64,000 nucleotides of DNA from Aricia agestis (Eukaryota > Arthropoda > Insecta > Lepidoptera > Lycaenidae): the NCBI RefSeq assembly GCF_905147365.1, contig NC_056407.1:19885980-19949979 (forward strand), given 5' to 3'. Below are positions 21,239 through 32,814 of this stretch, piece by piece; the stretch's first letter is position 1; every line of letters starts with the position of its first letter. The notes below the pieces were generated by a model. It did not search any database, was not told the DNA's origin, and worked only from the letters and a program-made list of their open reading frames with translations. The position numbers were made by a program, and so were the translations under genes.

Positions 21239-21843
21239 CCCATCAAAAACATCCTGTAAAAAAACCAAGTCTCGCAACTCAGTTTTTATACTTACCGTAA
21301 AAGTTTATGAGATCCATGCAATACCAAGTCGGTTAATTTATTCAGTCCCTACCTAGGGGACCTTCTATCTCAAGTTAGTACGTAAGTTACTATCATATCA
21401 ATATTAAAAATCTTTTACGTTTTGAATAAATGATTAGATTGTTTAGTATAGCACTATACAGTATCACACAGCACTACGGGCCTGCATCAATCGCAAGGAG
21501 CGCAATAGACTAAACAATCTAATAATATAATAATTATATTGTATAAATTGTAAAATACATTGTTTTCATGCGATGTCCAAGTCGATCTTTTTATTTAAAA
21601 CGTAAAAGTTTGTATTCTCTATGTATTGTGTGCACAATAAAGAATATTTGAATTGAATTGAATTGAAAAGATTTTTAATATTGATGTGATAGTAACTTAC
21701 GTACTAACTTGAGAAGAAGGTCCCCTAGGTAGGGACTGAATAAATTAACCGACTTGGTATTGCATGGATCTCATAAATTTTTACGGTAAGTATAAAAACT
21801 GAGTTGCGAGACTTGGTTTTTTTACAGGATGTTTTTGATGGGA
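21239..21843. mobile_element. Foldback element with ~178-bp arms
   Basis: Left arm 21239-21416 and right arm 21666-21843 are near-exact complements, from ATCCCATCAAAAACATCCTG and its complement inward to AAAAGATTTTTAATATTGAT. The loop has its own inverted repeat (GATTAGATTGTTTAGT / ACTAAACAATCTAAT) and a SINE-like tail with GAATTGAATTGAATTG. Confidence 0.85.
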
Positions 21844-21956
21844 TCTCACTTCTTTTTGTAGAGTCCTACTTTTCTTCTTTTTGGTACCTTTTACTACTAA
21901 GTATAAATATCAATAACGATTTTTATAAGAAACAAATAAAACCTACAACTAATAAT

Positions 21957-22578
21957 CTATACTAATATTATAAATGCGAAAGTATCTCTGTCTGTCTGTC
22001 TGTCTGTCTCGCTTTCACGCCAAAACTACCGAACCGATTGTAATGAAATTTTGTATACAGACAGTCTAAAGCCTGAGAAAGGACATAGGCTCCTTTTTTT
22101 ACTGAAAAAAGCGTTGTAAGGAGGTGAAAATGCGTAAATTTGTTCAAATTAAGTTAGTTCCAAAAATCTATAATAGATGGCGCCGTGCGTCTTCTACATC
22201 GCGCTAACGCTTGCCCAAAAGTATTTCTATAAAAGGTGGTATTATCTTACATTTACTTTTCGATTTTTTGGATTGTTATTTCTATATAACGTTATTTAAT
22301 AAATCAGTACTTTATCTATGCAGTGATGTAACCTTAAACCTATAATTGATAAATAGTTTATGGGTAAAGTTGTGTAATTGGGGGGCTAAATAAGCTTAAA
22401 AATTTGGCATAAAATATAAAGTTTCTTTTAAAAATTTAAATATTATGTGCACACTGTTCAGCTGTTTTGATTTAAGGGGTACCAGGGTTTTTTTTATAAA
22501 AGCTTTTGACACCAATTTTGTTGACATCGCGCGCTATAAACTGAAGTCCACGCGGACGAAGTCGCGGGCAACAGCTAG
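21957..22578 (+). mobile_element. Full-length non-autonomous Helitron-type element
   Basis: Starts TCTATACTAATATTATAAAT after A and ends GCGGGCAACAGCTAG before T. The subterminal GTCCACGCGGAC hairpin lies a few bases inside the 3' end. A (CTGT)n run follows the start. No ORF of note. It is the reference copy for the broken ones at 9908-11378. Confidence 0.8.
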
Positions 22579-22647
22579 TAATATAATCATTATGACGTAT
22601 ACAGTATTACTATACTACTTGCCTTTCATGACTATCCAATATCCATA

Positions 22648-22890
22648 CTAATATTATTATAAATGCGAAAGTGTGTTTGTTTGTTTGATTGTCCTTCCTT
22701 TACGGCCACGGCTCAGCGAAGCAACCAATCGACTTGATTTTTGACGTAGACTTAGTTGAAAGGATGAAGACTAACATAGGCTACTTTTTCTCTTGGAAGA
22801 ACGTCAGGTTTCCAAAGGAGGTTTTCAAGAATATTCGTATTTTACGCGATTTTTGAATTCCACGCGAGCGAAGCCGCGGGCAAAAGCTAC
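22648..22890 (+). mobile_element. Helitron-like short element
   Basis: Starts near CCATACTAATATTATTATAA with GCGAAAGTGTGTTTG, and ends CGCGAGCGAAGCCGCGGGCA then AAAGCTA. The terminal CTAG is slightly decayed. Confidence 0.65.
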
Positions 22891-22914
22891 CTATCTACAA
22901 CTATTACTCCTTCG

Positions 22915-23285
22915 AATATACGTACGGAAATGATGGTACCGGTACAATGATTCATAACTTTGTAATCTTATACAGTCATGTATATGAGATTACAAAGCTA
23001 TTCACGAAGTTACAGAAAGAAGAAGAAAACTGGACAGTAATTATGAAATGTTTTTTAGGTTTTCCCTAAATTAAGACACTAAACACTAGCTAGATATCTC
23101 TCTACCGACGATAAACCGGAGATATTGATAGTACGGGTACAATGATTCATAAACCGCAAATGTAATCCTATACATTTATATGCGATTACAAAGTTATTTA
23201 CGAAGTTAGTGTATCTAGAAAACTGGACAGAAATTTTGAAATATTTGATTTTTTCCTTGATTAAGACACTAAACACTAATTATAT
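22915..23285. repeat. Diverged tandem duplication, unit ~186 bp
   Basis: Both units contain GGTACAATGATTCATAA, GCGATTACAAAGTTATT..CGAAGTTA or its variant, AAACTGGACAG and ATTAAGACACTAAACACTA. Copies are visibly diverged, so the duplication is old. Confidence 0.8.
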
Positions 23286-24325
23286 TCTAAGTTTAAAGGG
23301 GCTATGTTTGCTAGAAGTGCCTTAGACTTTTGGTGATCGGTCAGTCAGTCAGTCAGTCAGTGACAAAATTAAGAAACTTTAACAAGTTACAGCTCTTAAA
23401 CTACTCGTTCAAATTGAATAAAATTTTAAATATACCGTGTTTATACAATGCTTGCTTAACAACTGAAAATTCAGGCTTGTTAGTTTATCCACAATGAAGT
23501 TATAGGGGGTCAAAAAGAGCCTGAATTGGTTCGAGAAAAGGATGGTACGGCCGTGCCGCTTTTTTGCTCGACTTGGCGGAGACACTGCCGTGCCCCCAGA
23601 TAATAAACTAAGAATATAAAGTACCTAATTTTAAAGGACTGTCTTTGAGTTTTGTGCCTTCAACAGCTGCAATAGTTGTGACTGGAAAAACTAATTACCT
23701 ACCTAATCAGTATCGGTTTTTAATTTTAGCCAAAATTTTCTTAAGAGACCGATGTATGTTTATTTTTCTCTATGAGCAGGCTTGTCCCACTTGCGCGTAT
23801 AGGCATAGAACTGTAAGTACCCCTTTAAAGGGGCACTTCAGTAGGGACTCACAGGCGAGCGGTGACGCACGCGCACGAGTTTTTAGTTGTTCGTTAATCG
23901 TTGCATACCTACCTGCGTACTTATTCATTCGCTGTCACAGAGACACAAAAAAAAATTATACCACCGAACGTACTATAACCTCCTCCTTTTTTCGATGTTG
24001 ATTAATAAAATATAGGTTGGGTTCACTAAAATTTGCTCGAGAGAACTAAATTATAAGTACTTATGTGTTTTTAGTTGTTGGCTCCTGGACTATTTGTTCG
24101 CGTCATTGCTATTAACTATATTATTTCGTGATGAATACTATTCAAAACCTCCAAAAAACCTTATCTGCTTACAAAAATAACTAAGTTATACAAACACTTT
24201 AAGTAGGTACCTAATATCAGACCGGTAAACCGGTTTCAATAATTAAGATACCTAAGTAGGTACGCGTAACTAGTTACACGCGAATTTATGATAATTAAAT
24301 CTATACTTATAGTAATGTAATACCC
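23286..24325. other. Intergenic DNA, no gene seen
   Basis: Contains a (GTCA)n run at about 23338-23360 next to a decayed repeat (TTAAACTACTCGTTCAAATTG). No coding sequence was recognised. Confidence 0.5.
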
Positions 24326-24835
24326 CCCTTAGGGGGGTATTACATTATCATATATATTGGATCCGAGATCATTGAGTCAATGATATTGGATAATGTAATA
24401 TAGACATATGATTCATTTCTTCCTTGATCAAAGATTTTTGACATTTGCTGAGAGATTGGATCCAATACGGTCATAGAAATAGGTGTTGCCAGTTATTTAA
24501 TATAAAAAAGGGTTTTTAATTTCTTGTTCGTTAATACGTTTCAAATAATGTAATGTAATTATTTTTCTAATTATATACTTGGATAATCTTGCTGAAATAA
24601 CAAAAAACAAACCACATTAAAAATGACGATGTCTTTTGACAAATCGAATTCTCTGAGATCTAGTGACCCTGACGTCAATACCTGTCAGCGTTAGCGCTCT
24701 CCATTGGCTATTGAAACCACATATTATGACGTAAAAAAGGATCAATGATATATGATAGTGTAATAGGCAGATATGATCAAATGATCATATATATTGGATC
24801 CTATATATGATAATGTAATACCCCCCTAAGACATA
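24314..24835. mobile_element. DNA element with GGGGGGTATTACATTATCAT ends
   Basis: The left end at 24326 has TTAGGGGGGTATTACATTAT then TTGGATCC. The right end has GGATCC then ATGATAATGTAATACCCCCC and TAA. Just outside the left end is a second inverted terminus (GTAATGTAATACCCCCC), so two termini meet head to head. No ORF. Confidence 0.75.
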
Positions 24836-25166
24836 ATATCTTAGATTATTTCGAGTTACATAAAATGTAGTTAATTAAATATAAAGATTAAAATATTATT
24901 TTTAAAAAGAGACAACCCTGATTTCGTCAGAAAAAGTACGAGTTATGCGATAGAAAGGGAGCGGACATGTAGGTTAATATAATTGGAGGCACCTAGCACT
25001 GCGCGGTCGGAATTCGAACTTTATAGTATCGTAGCATGAGTCGTTATTTCTTTAAACGGGTTGCGCTAGTGGGAATTCTGTTGGTACTACTAATATATAT
25101 TCTGTGCTATGAGTAAGACTCTTTTGGTAGTGGAAAAAAAAACAAAACTTTTACTTAGATTAATTA
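24836..25166. other. 3' flank of MED8
   Basis: AT-rich. AATAAA on the minus strand at 25167-25172, about 10 bases after the MED8 stop, is the likely poly(A) signal. Otherwise nothing seen. Confidence 0.5.
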
Positions 25167-25181
25167 TTTATTTAGATGCGT

Positions 25182-27107
25182 TTATCGTTGATAGGGATGT
25201 ATTTGATTGGCTGCCTTAATATTAGTTTTGATAGCCGATGGAGCTTTAGGCATTGGTGGTGCTGCAGGGCCCATTTGTGGGGCTGGTCCTCGAGACGGTC
25301 CCATTCCCGGTGCTCCGACACCCGGTGGAACTATTGGTGGCATTCCCGGTCGCAGACCCTTGCCTGTTCCAACTGCTGTCACGAGAGCATTTGTATCATG
25401 TATGTTGTGGGTGGGCTGCATACCTATAAAAAAATTTAAAACCCTTCTTCACTGAAACATAAACTTTAAAAAAATGTATACTTAATCAAAAGGGCTATTT
25501 CAGACCAGAAATAGGCATGATGACTATTTTTTTTTCTTATCGGTAATTGAAAGACACTCAAAAAATAGAAACATCGTTGAAAGAATGACTCTGATAGCTT
25601 AAAAATTCACCAAGATATGACAATTCAAATATCTCATAAAAAAGACCTGCCGGAAACACTCCATACAAAGTGCTACGAAAGTATGACGTCAGCCTTTCGT
25701 AGTTTGTACGCATCGGGAGACAACTTTGTTTGACAGGTATATTAAATATTGCGTTTATGAAAGTGGTTTCATAACAAAAGTTGCTTTTAATTGCATAAGT
25801 TATTGAATTGTATACAAATATTAAGAAATTTAATTGAAAAAAAATTCGACTTGAATATCCAACTTTGAAGGCACATAACAAAAAAAATACAAATGCTATC
25901 AAGCTGAAATTTTGGGAACACTTATTTTTTACCGTGATTTCTTTATTTTATTAACAAAATTCGCCAATCTTTGACCTTGTCATCATCCCTATTATACTAT
26001 GAAACTTAGGGTTGATTCAGACTGCAATGCGACGCGTAAGATATGCATTTCTATATATGGATTTGACAGATTCGCAAGACGTATCACGCAATTGAAATCT
26101 GTCAAATCCATACAAATTTATGCCGCGCCACCCCTCGCCTCGCCTCGTCACATTGCGGTCTGAATTGACCCTTAATCATACTACTTATACTTACATTAAG
26201 TAGGTCTATTTATAACATGTTACAGTTTCTTAAACTTTTCTGTAGTTCTCTTTTAATATGTTTTGCTAGATAACTACTAAATGTTTTGTAAATTACTTAT
26301 GATTTACCTGTAGATCTCATTGATTCTCCCTCCCAGTCCTCCCGGCTCTTGGAAATGATCTCCCACACATGTCCCACAACTTTTGTGAACTGTGCCACTT
26401 GCTTCTGTTTCCAAATTAAATATTATGTTATTGCAATAAAAATAACACACAATACAAAAAAATTTACAAAAGATTCCATCCAGCTTAATCTTAATATCAT
26501 AATGTGTATTGTTAGTTTGATGATATGAGTTAAATAATTAAATTTTATAAGCTTTGGTGTTATTGGCTTTAACACATTTATCAAAAGAAAAAATAAAATA
26601 ATTTCATTAATTACCTGTGCTGTATCATAGCTGAGTGTACTAGCTTTGTGGTTGAGCTGTTGTAGCCTCTGTTCTGCTTGTGGCTCAGGCTTGGTTCTCA
26701 ACAGGTCTGGAACTAAGTCATGAGTGCAGGCCGGGACTCTACCTTCAGTCAGTCGTGCCAACTCTTCATCTCTTTCGCACCCTAGTTGTAAAGGCAAGAC
26801 GACCACTGATCTCAAAGAAGGTGCCATTTCTGCTTGCAGTATTTTACTTAGACCGGTCAACTGGAATGTACATAAAAAAACTCATTAAATAATCTGGAGA
26901 AATTACTATAGTATGCTGGTGGTGGCCCAGGTTGGTACTTACGTGCCCTGACAAGATAGCATAGTTATCGAGAAAGCTAGGCCAGTTAATAGTTTCATAT
27001 TCAGTTTCCAATTTAGTCACCAACGCCTGAATAGCTGCCTTTAGGTCATTCACTCTATTTAAGATGGCATGTAATGTTGCTTCCAGTTGTTTTTCTTCTC
27101 GTTGCAT
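25182..27107 (-). CDS. MED8: Mediator of RNA polymerase II transcription subunit 8 (MED8)
   Basis: Four coding exons on the minus strand: 26943-27107, 26615-26860, 26308-26404 and 25182-25423 (750 nt, 249 codons, close to known insect MED8). All junctions are GT-AG and in frame. MED8 is a head-module subunit of Mediator, which links activators to Pol II. It begins MQREEKQLEATLHAILNRVN, then ETINWPSFLDNYAILSGH, LTGLSKIL, RDEELARLTEGRVP, HDLVPDLLRTKPEPQAEQ and VWEIISKSREDWE. The helical N-terminal part is followed by a Gly/Pro/Met-rich tail (PGMPPIVPPGVGAPGMGP), also a MED8 trait. Intron 3 (884 bp) carries a MITE. It is divergent from FCF1, with a solo LTR between. Confidence 0.95.
26008..26173. 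mobile_element. MITE in MED8 intron 3
   Basis: Inverted ends GGGTTGATTCAGACTGCAAT and, reversed, GGGTCAATTCAGACCGCAAT, with TTA at both edges (CTTAGGG...CCCTTAA). Contains a CAAATCC/GGATTTG inner repeat. PIF/Harbinger-like by target site. Confidence 0.72.
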
Positions 27108-27822
27108 ATTTGAAACAAAAATAAATCAATTCCTCATAAGATTTTGATGCAGCCACTGAGTAGAAAGTTGAGTGTTGACTGTTGAGTGTTGAGTCTTGAC
27201 CCTGGGCAAAGGTAATTTTTCTATATTTTTTAAAGAATCAATTTATTGTTATATTTTATTGTTTTTAACACAAATTAAGAGTATTTTAGAGAGTAATAAC
27301 AAATTATTGTAATAAAATTTAATAAATAGATTAACAGGAAAATCGATGAAACATTAAATGTCAATTGATGTCAACAAAATGTCAATCACAGATTACTAGT
27401 ATATATTTGATGTCAATAGCCAAATTTTTGTTCTTATTATGGCGCTCAGCTTTTTAACCATGTCAAATAAAATATGGCGGGAAAAGTGAAAACAATATTC
27501 TTCAATCTTCTTACAAATTACAATTATTATAAATTTCAACAAGGTGACAAGTCGTAGTCTTGGAGATTGCGACTATATTAAACTCTATAGTCTGGATTTT
27601 GAAACATCTAAAAAGGCCCATTCACGGCAGGACTGCACGGCAGTCCTGCAGTGAATGGGCCTTTTTAATCCTAGGTTTATTTTACATTTTATTTAGATCA
27701 TAGATGACGTGAAAAATCGAGGAAAAATCAAAAACCTAGAATTATCGATATAATATTTATATTTTGTGTAATATGTATACTTTATCCAAATTTCAAAAGT
27801 TTATTGACTTTAAACTTTATAG
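27108..27822. other. MED8 upstream region
   Basis: Short GAGTGTTGA(C/G) repeats follow the start. A repeat with TTATTATGGCGCTCAGCTTTTT near 27437, shared with the 6.6 and 33.07 kb promoter regions, and a near-perfect hairpin at 27610-27666. No coding sequence. Confidence 0.5.
27610..27666. repeat. Near-perfect 27-bp-arm hairpin with 3-nt loop
   Basis: Left arm 27610-27636 and right arm 27640-27666 are complementary except for one G/A pair. Core GCAGGACTGC-ACG-GCAGTCCTGC, outer AAAAAGGCCCATTCAC. Confidence 0.9.
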
Positions 27823-28401
27823 TGTTACGGTACACGGTATACGGACACGTAGTGCCATCTAGCGACAAACCAGCAAAACTTACCGAGGGAACACAGGCAA
27901 CATAAATCCCCTACTCAATACTAGATGGCGTTAGGTGCGCTAGTACATACTCGAATAGACTGTGCTCGAACTTTCTAGAAGAGTCCCAACATTTGTTTAC
28001 GTGTTTACCGGTTTATTTGTTTATGTTTATTGTGGTACATGCTCTAGCCTCCTAGAAAGTTCCCGCACTTGTTTACTTGTTTACGTGTATCGGGAACTTT
28101 CTGGAATTCGTCTCACCATATAAAAAGCCGCAGGTAAACGGCCCGGCAATTCAGTTCGTTTCGAGCTATCATCAAGGCGATTTCGGAGTGACAAAAAGTG
28201 ATTAATAGTGAGTGAACTTGACTTGGCTACGACCTAATACAGTGATAGTGCTTAGTGATTGGACCTAGTGATTAGTGTTTGGACTTAGTGCTAAGTGTTG
28301 TGACCTAGTGTGTGCTTGTGTGACCTGGACTTAGTGAATAAAGTCTTCAAGAGAGTCAGCAGGTCTTTCTCTCCAAAATCCTCGAACCCTAGCACGTAAC
28401 A
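27823..28401 (+). mobile_element. Solo LTR of a Gypsy-type retrotransposon, plus orientation
   Basis: Starts TGTTACGG and ends CACGTAACA, flanked by the 4-bp duplication ATAG (27819-27822 and 28402-28405), the usual length for Ty3/Gypsy. Inside are CCATATAAAAAGCC (TATA box), an initiator-like TTCAGTTCG about 30 bp downstream, AGTG-rich short repeats, and GAATAAAG (poly(A) signal). No gag/pol is present, so the internal part was lost by LTR recombination. It ends about 300 bp before the FCF1 start, in the same orientation. Confidence 0.85.
27969..28116 (+). promoter_or_regulatory. Heat-shock-element-like cluster plus TATA box in the LTR
   Basis: GAACTTTCTAGAA (about 27969) and GAACTTTCTGGAA (about 28093) are perfect three-unit GAAnnTTCnnGAA arrays. 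CTAGAAAGTTC (about 28053) adds two units. A TATA box follows at about 28120. This is the layout of insect heat-shock promoters. Activity is inferred. Confidence 0.65.
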
Positions 28402-28698
28402 ATAGTTTCGACAGTATATATTATGTCTATGGTTTATTTATCCATGTCCAATCGGCTATCGTTTTTGATGACTGTGTCGGTGAGGCTTTTTTTTGTCTTT
28501 GAACGTATTACGTAGCCATAAAAATATTAATTATAAAAAAAGTAAATGTCAAAACAAAACTAAACGTGAGCTTTTGAGGTTATAAATTACGGACTACGGT
28601 ATTTATAATTTTATTTCAGTTCGCAATAATTCAATAGTGTAAAATTAATTTCTTATGTACCTCAATAGTAAAGTATAAAAGGAAAACAATAGTTAAAA

Positions 28699-29407
28699 AT
28701 GGTAAGTAAACTTTTTAAGAATTTGTCTAAAAATCAAAACAAAAATAATATTATGCCTTCTGCAATTTGTTTACACTTTAAAATATATTTTTTTGCAGGG
28801 AAAGCAAAAGAAGACAAGAAAAATAGTCGAGAAAAGGTTTGCACAGATGAAAAAGCTTATAAATCCAAGAGATAGTAGAATAAAACCCGGTGAAAGAGTT
28901 GAATCAAAGAAAAAAACTGATCCAAACACTATAAAGATCCGTGAAGCACCACAGCAAAGCTCGGCTCTGTTCTTTCAATATAACACGCAACTCGGGCCAC
29001 CTTACCACATTCTAATCGATACAAATTTTATTAACTTCTCTATCAAAAATAAATTAGATATAGTACAAAATATGATGGACTGCTTATATGCTAAATGCAT
29101 TCCGTACGTAACAGACTGCGTACTGGGTGAGTTGGAAAAACTAGGAAGAAAATACAGAGTTGCATTGAGAATCATAAAAGATCCAAGATTTGAAAGATTG
29201 GCTTGTATGCATAAGGGTACATATGCCGATGACTGTTTAGTACAGAGAGTGACACAACACAAGTGTTACATTGTAGCTACAAATGACAAAGACTTGAAGA
29301 GAAGAATAAGAAAGATACCTGGAGTTCCAATAATGTACGTAGCCCAGCATAAGTTTACTATAGAGAGAATGCCGGATGCATATGGGGCTCCCAAAGGAGC
29401 AATTTAG
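28699..29407 (+). CDS. FCF1: rRNA-processing protein FCF1 (Utp24), PIN-domain nuclease
   Basis: Exon 1 contributes only the ATG (28699-28701), followed by GTAAGT. Exon 2 is 28799-29407, after TTTTTTTGCAG. The protein is 203 codons and begins MGKQKKTRKIVEKRFAQMKK. FCF1 is the endonuclease of the small-subunit processome that cuts pre-rRNA in the nucleolus. The basic N-terminus is followed by a PIN domain from about residue 65, with the acidic residues in place: D75 (LIDTNF), E112 (LGELEKL), D145-D146 (YADDC) and D164/D166 (TNDKDL). The end GAPKGAI lacks the long tail of related Utp23. AATAAA lies at 29414-29419, only 7 bases after the stop. It faces DMAP1. Confidence 0.96.
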
Positions 29408-30315
29408 TTGTACAATAAACTATTTCTATACATAAAATTAAACTGTTATTTTTGTTGAGCAAGCATAGTATTTATTTTTTTATTGTTTGACACTATCTAC
29501 AAGGTTTTTTATTATCGTAGATTAAAAAGTGAAAACCCTTCTAAGTTCTAGATAATGTTGACTATATGCTTTGTCCTCACTGTGTCTTTTTCTGTTCATC
29601 AAGGGCATGCATTATAACGCAGTCAACAACGAACGTGAGGTATGTCTGAGATGCATGCACCCTCTGACAGTATCCAAAACTTTCGCTTCATTATTAAAAA
29701 TGACAGTGGGCATTGCGTTCTTTGACACATTCAATAAATTGAATACGACAAAACGAAAGTTAAACGAAGAAGAAAATGATGAAAATTGAAGATGAAAGCG
29801 CATAGTGTGGACATTGCTATTCAGTTTTCATCAACTAATAATTATTATTGATACTTAAATATAAAAATAAGGAAATTAAAAAAATATTATTGACCAAGTA
29901 AAAGAAATTATATTATATTATTATGTTATTACATTTTTACTACACTTCATTGAAAGACATCAAGTATATTTTATTAATTACAACTTACAAGTGATATAAA
30001 TTTACAGATTAATAATCTTGAACTACAAAAACAAAATCTGTATAGTATATAAAATACATTAATCAATACCACTTTTATTTTTTCCTTAGTACACAAACAC
30101 ATTGCATGATAGAAAAAATTGCACAAAAGGTTTAATTTATTGTTTACACTTTTTGTCTTTGATTTGCAGTCCATGCAAAGTCCACTTTTTTTTTCACTAC
30201 AAGCATTTCAAATATAGTTTTCATGGCTCTGGTAAATCCAACAGTATGTAACATGTATCTGTCCACAACGGAACTATGTCAAATTCACAACATTATTGAC
30301 AATGTAAACATAATA
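29408..30315. other. Convergent intergenic region FCF1/DMAP1
   Basis: Contains a short open stretch (29571-29789) without recognisable domain and AT-rich DNA. On the minus strand AATAAA at 30136-30141 is a possible DMAP1 poly(A) signal. Confidence 0.45.
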
Positions 30316-32814
30316 CTAGATGGTTGTGTTCATTGCACTCGGGGATCCAACAACATCTATTATTTCCCCAGACGGTTTTGACTCCATATCCACATTAGAA
30401 TTACATATGCCTGCTGGAATACTCAGGGTCTGGAAAAAACATGATTACAAGTTATTATTTAATTTTTTAAAGTTGTCTTTCTAAGTTTCTAATATTACTT
30501 TTTAATATTTATAATAATTCTAATATTACTTTATAATAAAACTTTTACATCAAACAAGGTATTGTTGCAAGTTATTTTGTATTTAAATATGGTTAACTAG
30601 ACGACGTCGTCAACTCCGTTGCGACAAAAATTGTTTATCGCGCGGGAACCGTACATTTTACCAGGACTCAAAGTATCTTCATGCCAAATTTCAGCAAAAT
30701 CGTTTCAGCGGTTTGGGTGTGAAGAGGTAACAGACAGTACACTTTCGCACGGATGAACATGGAACTGACCTTCCCAGGGTTTAGAGCTTCATACTGGTGT
30801 CTCAAAGCTTGCAACTCAAACTCGCAAGAAGCCAGTGCATTCTTCAAATCCAGAGCAAGAGCTAAGTCTGATCTTAACTCATTGAAATGTTTACAAATAG
30901 CTTCAGTGGGAGTTGGTGCAATGTCTGAAAAATAAAATACTTTTATTATTCATGACAAAAATAGTTATAACAGCAAGGATGCAATAATCATAAATTGTGT
31001 TAGAATGTTTTTATTTTTTTAATTTGTCTTATTATGATAATAATTTTTACTGACCGATATTCATAAGCCTCAGCTCCTGCTCTATAGCTTTGGTCTTGCG
31101 CTGTCCCACACCAGGTGGCAACTTCATCCTCTGGGAGCGCAGCCACACTCCAGTCGCCCGTGCCTCCGGAAACTTGATGCCAGACCACTCTACAGTCTAA
31201 AAAAAATAATGGTATATACTTGTTAAACACTTTCTTTAAAAAGTTGCACCTTTTACCACAATATCAATATCATAGCCAAATAAATGTGTAGGTAAGTAAA
31301 ATTTTGTTATTCTTTTTTTTTTTAATAATAAATTTACTCACAACAGTCTCAACAGCACGGACAGGCCTCTGCTGTGATGTGATCTTTTTTTTATGCAATT
31401 TCCTGTCATGTCTTCGTGCAATGTTAGCAGCAGCAGTTGTGGGAGTATTGGGACCATCTATTGTTGTATTTGCTTGACTATTATTCAGTGTGATAACACC
31501 GCTATCAGCTCGTGAGATCAGCTTTTGCAAGTCCTGTGTTTTTCTTTCCCTTTCACGTTTTCTGACCTCGATTTTCTTCAACTCAGACAACAACATTTGT
31601 TCTTCATCAATCTAAACAAAGATACTTTAATAATTAAAATATCCAAACAATTTTGGACAAAAACATTAAGCCAGTAATTCTGTAACATACCTGTTCTTGA
31701 GTCCTGTCAAATAGTCTTTTCAACTGTTCCTTCCTCTTCCTTTCATGTTCAGCATCATAATGATAAACCCGCTTCTCTCCATTAACCAACGTTACAGAGT
31801 TGGACCAAGGGTTTGTTTTGACCTTGAAATAAATTACAAAATCTTTAAAATTACCAGGCTAATATCTTTAAAGTAAATGTCTAAAATTATAATGTTAGCC
31901 TTGTTCATTACAATTGGAATTGTTTACCTTGCTAAGTATAGAGCAAATGTTGTAATATCTCTCTTTCAGATCCTCAACACTCCTGTCTCTAAAGGCTGCT
32001 CGATCCCATCGGTCATGGATGATAATGAACCTCAAGTCAAACCTCTGACAGAGGTCCATTAGATGATCAGTTTCCCCCTGACTCCAATCTTCTGACTTCA
32101 AATATTGATTATACTCTGACTCTGAATATGATGGAATTGACACTTGCTAAAAATAAAGTAAAAACATATTAATCTTACTTTGTTAACATATTTTTTTTTA
32201 ATTATACAAGAAATAGTAAAATACTGTACAGAGATATAGAGGTATAAAAATATTATTAGAATACCTTGAAATAACATTCTTACTTTATTAAATTGTGCAA
32301 ATGGATACTCCTTTGCTTCATCGGATGCTCGCTTCCAGTGATGAAAGACAGCATTATCCTTGCGAGCTGGATTAGTGAATGGAGCCCACACCCATCTTCT
32401 TGCCTTTCTCATACCTAGCTTAGCTTTGTTTTGTTTATAGGCCTTGCCTGGTAACGTAAAACAGTTATTAACATGCTATCATCAGAATCAGGGAACAAAT
32501 AATAAGGTTAGATTGAATGACTTGCTTTGTGGACTAGGTACATATTAATTTTTTATCGACTCGATCACGATATACTCAGTAAAAATTGGTTTTATGTTAA
32601 TTGTTTTACCTGTATCTGTAGGGAGCATGGGCGGCAGCTCTTTATTATCATTGTATAAAAGTGCGAAAACCTCCCGATGCATTCCCTCCGGCCGGCGCAC
32701 AGCTTTAGCGGTGACATACTTCTTTTTCGTTTTGTCGCCATGAAGTATACTCTCCCTTGTTATTTCTGATGCTCCTGGCTGTTCTATATCTAATATATCC
32801 AAAATATCTGCCAT
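30316..32814 (-). CDS. DMAP1: DNA methyltransferase 1-associated protein 1 (DMAP1)
   Basis: Eight coding exons on the minus strand: 32610-32814, 32284-32447, 31928-32146, 31691-31822, 31342-31611, 31055-31196, 30770-30924 and 30316-30429 (1401 nt, 466 codons). All are GT-AG and in frame. DMAP1 is a subunit of the NuA4/TIP60 and SRCAP chromatin complexes. Start MADILDILDIEQPGASEITR, then KKKYVTAKAVRRPEGMHREV, RWVWAPFTNPARKD and FHHWKRA. Residues 124-196 form the SANT/Myb-like domain (LKSEDWSQGETDHLMDLCQR, FIIIHDRWD, LKERYYNICSIL). A Lys/Arg/Glu-rich coiled region and the GVWLRSQRMKLPPGVGQRKT motif follow. Introns are small and intron 7 holds a Helitron-like piece. Confidence 0.95.
30594..30752 (+). 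mobile_element. Helitron-like fragment in DMAP1 intron 7
   Basis: Contains CGTCAACTCCGTTGCGACAA, CCAAATTTCAGCAAAATCG and a GTAACAGACAGTACACTTTCGCA end. A related head lies at 61082-61140. Truncated. Confidence 0.5.

Noticed and set aside
25176..25455. Plus ORFs rich in Gly/Pro over the MED8 last exon
   Set aside because: They are antisense shadows of the Gly/Pro-rich MED8 tail.
29571..29789. 72-codon plus ORF between FCF1 and DMAP1
   Set aside because: No domain, no splice context, and overlapping ORFs on both strands; left as intergenic.
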